Assembly: GCA_964036155.1 (NCBI GenBank)
Contig: OZ038423.1
Location: 17,623,249-17,687,248, forward strand
Origin: Diploscapter coronatus
Taxonomy: Eukaryota > Nematoda > Chromadorea > Rhabditida > Rhabditidae
Reading direction: 5' to 3'
DNA length: 64,000 nucleotides
Shown one piece after another: positions 59,661 to 64,000 of this stretch. Position 1 is the first letter of the stretch. Each line of letters opens with the position of its first letter. The notes under the pieces are model-generated. The model saw nothing but the letters and a program-made list of their open reading frames with translations, was not told where the DNA came from and did not search any database. A program made the translations under genes and the position numbers.

Positions 59661-62147
59661 ATGCTACCGAAATTCTCTATAGGAGTACTATTGCTGATTT
59701 TTTGTCAATTTGATTCAACATCTGCAGCTAAACAAAAATGCCCACTAATTAGACGAGGTACTCTTAGATTCGTTGATTTATTATAGACCTGTCATAACAA
59801 GCTAGAAGGCAAAAAGTTCCGTCACACTCTATTCCATCATTCTATTTTACTATTTCCCAAAGTAAACAGAATTGTCTGGTTGGAGTTTGTGTGTAATGAA
59901 TTTCTTACTGATATGTGTGAAAATCAGACTACCTAAAAAATTTCTGGGAAAGGAACAGAATGCGTCTTCTTCAAGTTTACGACGGGAATGAGAAAATCGT
60001 TAAAAGTCCGGAACGAGAGACTGATAAGCTTTGAGGAATCCAGTAAGATTAAAACTACATCAAGCTTGACTTGAATAACGGTTAATATCGAAAAAAAAGT
60101 AGAGTACAGTTTTGTGACAGGATTCTAACTAACCTATTATCATTTTAAAAACTCTTTCAAAGAAATTCTTAATTTGAGTGGAGAAAGACCGATGCTGCAC
60201 AGAAGAAATTGAAGAGCCGTGCAAACTTCCTAGATTCTGCTGGTGGTGGGTCAGAAAGTAAGTTTTTCATATTGTTAGAGAAAATGTTTGAGACATCTAT
60301 TACAGCAACTGTCCCGATCGAAAGCTGCTGGTGCTGGTAAAGAAAAACAGAACCGGGAAGAATTCTGAGCTACGAAGATCGCCGACCACAACTGAAGAAC
60401 CTGTCCTGAATCTGCCTACAGAAAATGATATTTCCAATCGAGAAACTGAACAACCAAATGAACAGAGCATCGTTGAAGCTGAGTCACATGATACGGTAGA
60501 TTTCTAACTTAAATTGGTTTATCGAAATCGCTTGAAAACTTGTGAAGCTTTATGCATATATACTATAGATTAGGCGTTCTGTCTCAGAACATTAAGTACA
60601 CTTTGAAAACCTTTTCTCGACAAATACTTCCTTATATCTGGCTCCTAGCCGATCCATATACGAATTTCGGAGGTATGCAGCATTTATAAGTCTGGAACCT
60701 TTGCAAGAAATTTTCTAAATTCCTAAAAATTGAATCTTTGATTCATAACGTTTAATTGTATCGTTGTCAGGATTCTATTCACACAATCTATGTAGTGAAG
60801 TAGTGGTCTATGGGCCTCTATAGGACTGAATTCTCATCTAACTGATTCAGAAGGAGCAGAAATGTGGCACTGCCGAATCAAATTATCAGCCGTGCACGAG
60901 CAGAGGAATCGCTGACAAACTCTTCCTGGCCTGCTGTCAGCTCTACGTCCCCGATGACTGCCATTATCTCTGCACTTATGAGACTGAACAACTCAAAACT
61001 CGCAGAATGGTTTGGATTATATGTCTTCCTTGAATATAAAAGAATTTAGTTATTGGATATGATCAAACAGAAGAAGTGTGGAATGAAGCACCTATCGACA
61101 ATTCTCTACTGTGCCAGTCAAAACAGAGACAATAGGAAATGTTGTGAAGCTCTCGACCTAAATGCTCCATCCCTGCAGGTTAGTTGACTATTGACTAAAA
61201 TCGGAAATAGCCATAAATCTATTTCTACGACTTATGTGCGTGTTTTCCTAAATCTAAGTCGGTAAAAATGAGTATTTATTCTTGTCTCAAATCAAACATA
61301 AGAGAATATCTTAATTACTTTAGTAGCTGTTACAGTTCAGCTGAAAACGTTGATTATGGAATTCTGCAAAATTAACTTTTTACAGTATCTGAGGACGACA
61401 TTATTTTAGAAGCGAGATGGGATGATAATCACTCACTCTCATTCATTTACCAGATTTCAATATTTTTAAGCTAAAATCCAACAAGGGAAATTTCAGAAGT
61501 GTTCCTCGTACTTTCCTCATTTTTCATCATAGGAATATTTTGGTGCGTAGATAATGAATCTGACATTGGGTTTTATGCTCGGGATCTCACTTAATAATGC
61601 AAGACTTTGCTATTTGAGCAGATAGGAGAAATGCAGCGGCTCCCAGATAACGTATTCAAATTTTAACAATTCGCATTGTCTTTCATTTTCATACGCTTCT
61701 CGTCGTTTTTTCCGAACAAAATTCTGTGGTGGTATTTTTTATTCTTCAAGAATGACCTTTTCAGTCGGACTAGAGCTCATTCTTAGCTTGACCTTAGACT
61801 GAGTTGAGCCTGGCCCTTTGAGCAAAAATACGACCATTGAACTTAGGACCCAACGTTAGCACTTTTCGATTTCAGAATCGCTATCTACTCATCGAATACC
61901 CTCATTGTGAAAAAGTCAGACAAAAATCGAAGAGACATTTCTGAAAGTTCCCTTGTGAGAGGAACATCTTGAAAAGACGCATCGAATGAAAGAACTAAAA
62001 ATCGCATTTCAGATCGGCTCTCGCTGCCTACGAATGTGTGATCCATCAGGAACTTCAGTTGAGCGAATTACAAAAGACGATGTCACATGCCTGTACAATT
62101 TTAACGTTATTATGTACTGTCATCATGCTGGAATTACAGAAATGTAG
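59661..62147 (+). CDS. DB-module cysteine-rich secreted protein
   Basis: Six exons (59661-59757, 60179-60257, 60306-60495, 60851-61009, 61050-61178, 62013-62147) join in phase to 262 aa. A signal peptide (FSIGVLLLIFCQFDSTSAA) is followed by a short Cys/Trp-rich module (DRCCTEEIEEPCKLPRFCWW). A charged Ser/Thr/Glu-rich linker follows, then a DB-type module: CGTAESNYQPCTSRGIADK, FLACCQLYVPDDCHYLCTYE, KKCGMKHL, YCASQNRDNRKCCEA, GSRCLRMCDPSG, YCHHAG. The paired CC and the C-x3-C-x-Y spacing are typical of the nematode DB module (Pfam DB), whose function is unknown. The acceptor of exon 2 is TTTGAG. A MITE sits in the last intron. Confidence 0.8.
61493..61954. mobile_element. MITE family 1, copy B (AAGGGAA termini)
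   Basis: The left end AAGGGAAATTTCAGAAGTGT and the right end (complement AAGGGAACTTTCAGAAATGT) match the element at 31153-31490, including a shared GTGAAAAAGTCAG block near the right end. The interior differs and is longer (462 bp against 338). Lies in the last intron of the DB-module gene. Confidence 0.75.
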
Positions 62148-62454
62148 ATATTTATGAAGTTTTCGATTCTTATGCTATTCCAGTCTGTAATAACTTTAGT
62201 GCCTTAATAATCTCGGCTTATTTTTCGATAATTCATTACATTCACTAAGAGTTTATGTTCGTGTCACATTTTGTTCGTTAATTTATTGCATGATTTATTC
62301 ATTATCTATCATTTATGGTTAACTAAAAACTATGATTTTATTTCAAAACATCCATAGCTTCGATTTTCGTTATCAAAATTGGTTGGTTCTTGCTAATTCT
62401 TCAACTAGTTTTCTTAGTATTGTTGTATTATGATGGTTTGTAGTTGACATTCTG

Positions 62455-62713
62455 ATGGCAATATTTTACATTCATAAAATTTTAGACAAGTTAACATTAT
62501 CGTTGAAGATATTACATGAGAAATTGTACATATTTCACTATTTATGCTTTATCTATATCTTTTCAACCGTTGTGATTATGACGATTTACCATTTTAATGA
62601 TCATAAGTATCTACGAAATAATAAAACTCTACTTCATTGGAAGTCTTCACTGAATTGCAAAAATTTGAAACAAATCCAGTATCTACCATTGACAGATTGG
62701 AAGCCAATCTCAG
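62455..62713 (+). CDS. Candidate first exon of a type II membrane protein
   Basis: Open from an ATG at 62455 to a good donor (TCAG|GTGAGT at 62714), phase 1. A hydrophobic segment (YIFHYLCFIYIFSTVVIMTI) near residues 25-45 precedes a polar region with one cysteine (WKSSLNCKNLKQIQYLPLTD). It ends in the same phase as the exon at 63503-63620, so both could splice to the same downstream exon. If instead joined to the next acceptor (about 62790) it would stop within ten codons. Confidence 0.3.
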
Positions 62714-63502
62714 GTGAGTAATAATTCAGATTGTGCAGAGCATTTATTATGCTATTTCTTTTTCTCTTCCCCATTATGTTTTGTGTGTTTGTAGTATCAG
62801 AACAACTGATGCAATGCAATTGAGAGATAGACTGGAAGGCTATTCCCCCATTAGACAACTTTGATAACATCTTCATTCCCTGCTCAATGTCTCTTTTCTT
62901 CCTACTCCCTAAGCATATCACGTCCATATTCTTCCCATCTTTTTTGTTTTTTGCAATATTTGACCTTTCTAAATTTAAAAAATAAAAAATTCTTTTACAC
63001 TCTATTTTCATCTGTTTCTCTTCTACAAACTATGCAAGCATTTCTTGCACAATATGTGTGTTTTCTCTTCCATTATCACTCTTTTATTACCGCTTCCCCT
63101 TTCTCTACTACTTCTCAGGAAATCAATGCGAAATGACCAATATAAAGCGATCTACCCTTGTATCATAGGCAATCATGCACTTGCGTGCCTTCTTCTTCTT
63201 CAAATCACCTTTGTACCTCGGTTCTTCCAACTCTTATCGTCTCTATAATTTCGATATTTGATGATCTGTGGTTTCAATTTTTCTTGTTCGTCAAAAATTA
63301 GTAAATTTCGATCATTTAGGAAACTACTTCGTTCGAATTTGATGAAAAAATAAATTGGTAATTTCTCTTTCGAAGTACTTCAGAAAGTCACAATGCCGTA
63401 TGTTGGGATCGGCGCTAAACGAGCTGCAGGCAACCAGACGAAATACTTTGAGAAAATAACGCTATCGAATATTCAGCAGCCAAAGATCCATTCGGAAGAC
63501 CG

Positions 63503-64000
63503 ATGATCAAAATCTATGGGTTCATTGCTGTCGCGATTCTGTTGATCATTGGAGTTACGCTATTGGGAAAACATCATTCCGAAAGACGCCATAAAGTCGC
63601 CAGACCGCTCACAATCGATGGTAATAGATTGATCAGGAAGTTCTGTGACAATTCTCATCCAATTATTTAAATTATCTGATAGGGAAGATTTACAGTGTTA
63701 CTAATAGATTCAGTTCGTATTTACTGGTAAGTCAATTCGAACCTGCGCATCACGGAAATTTAGATTTAAAATCCTCACCGTTCTTTCTGATCAACAGTTT
63801 GGTACCGAAGTCTAGATTCTCACTTTGCGCTACAAACATTCACAAATAAAAAAATAGCGTACGTTATTGCGAACATAAGCATTCCATTACTCGCTGCAGG
63901 AGCAAAGTTTCACAGTGGAGAGACTTTGAATCCAAATTGTGAGATCACAAGGCACAATGGAGATTTTTACCTAAATTCTCGTAACGAGCATAGTCAAGTT
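63503..64000 (+). CDS. Type II membrane protein, partial (runs off the window)
   Basis: Exon 63503-63620 encodes a membrane anchor (IYGFIAVAILLIIGVTLLG) and a basic stalk. Spliced in phase 1 to an acceptor at 63797, the second exon is open for 67 codons to the window end (WYRSLDSHFALQTF; KKIAYVIANISIPLLAAG; GETLNPNCEITRHNGDFYLN). The shape suggests a Golgi type II enzyme; W-YR-LDS followed by KKIAYV is loosely like fucosyltransferases, but I cannot support that. An upstream frame from 63392 (MPYVGIGAKRAAGNQTKYF) stops by overlapping this ATG (TGATG) and may be an upstream ORF or the true N-terminus behind a 1-nt frameshift. Confidence 0.4.

Noticed and set aside
62634..63011. 125-codon minus-strand frame
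   Set aside because: Overlaps the antisense of a better-supported exon with a good donor; composition is basic and AT-driven, and no domain was seen.

Overview
The window is eukaryotic nuclear DNA, AT-rich, with short exons and mostly small GT-AG introns. It is most likely from a nematode. Evidence: a DB-module cysteine-rich secreted protein (a nematode domain), a secreted lipid-binding protein of the nematode As-p18/LBP type, an OLRN-1/Raw-like membrane protein, and several genes whose first ATG lies within a few bases of a TTTCAG/TTTTAG acceptor, as expected for spliced-leader trans-splicing. The species cannot be named from the sequence. Exons were joined by hand, using open frame, splice sites, phase continuity and remembered family motifs, with no database search.

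Layout. 1.1-3.3 kb (-): SAM-dependent methyltransferase with an apparent 1-nt frameshift. 3.6-5.7 kb (-): complete PAP2/lipid phosphate phosphatase. 6.8-14.1 kb (+): complete deltex-type E3 ligase with an N-terminal macro domain, whose introns hold several DNA-transposon remnants (a hAT-like element with a perfect 8-bp target duplication, a CACTG-ended MITE, a foldback). 14.5-16.6 kb (-): secreted protein with two C-type lectin domains. 16.6-18.7 kb: no gene seen. 18.8-23.2 kb (+): tandem pair of AIG1/ADTRP-type membrane hydrolases; the second has a large foldback in its intron. 23.2-30.6 kb: a repeat-rich stretch with degenerate LDL-receptor-like exons, a partial TFIIF-beta-like gene, unrecognised exons, and a ~450-bp direct repeat at each end.

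30.6-31.9 kb (+): complete secreted fatty-acid-binding-protein-like gene with a MITE in its third intron. 32-36.5 kb: non-coding, pyrimidine-rich, with a foldback. 36.6-39.2 kb (+): leucine-rich-repeat surface protein with a hydrophobic tail (5' end not found). 41.1-44.4 kb (-): OLRN-1/Raw-like protein with two nucleoside-2-deoxyribosyltransferase-like regions flanking a hydrophobic segment. 44.4-59.6 kb: about 15 kb without a convincing gene, strongly purine-rich on the + strand, with one palindromic mariner-type MITE. 59.7-62.1 kb (+): DB-module secreted protein. 62.4-64 kb: candidate exons of a type II membrane protein running off the window.

The genes do not form one pathway. The common themes are secreted or surface proteins (two-domain lectin, LBP, LRR protein, DB protein), lipid handling (PAP2, AIG1 pair, LBP), and small non-autonomous DNA transposons in introns. 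No clear tRNA, rRNA or CRISPR array was seen.
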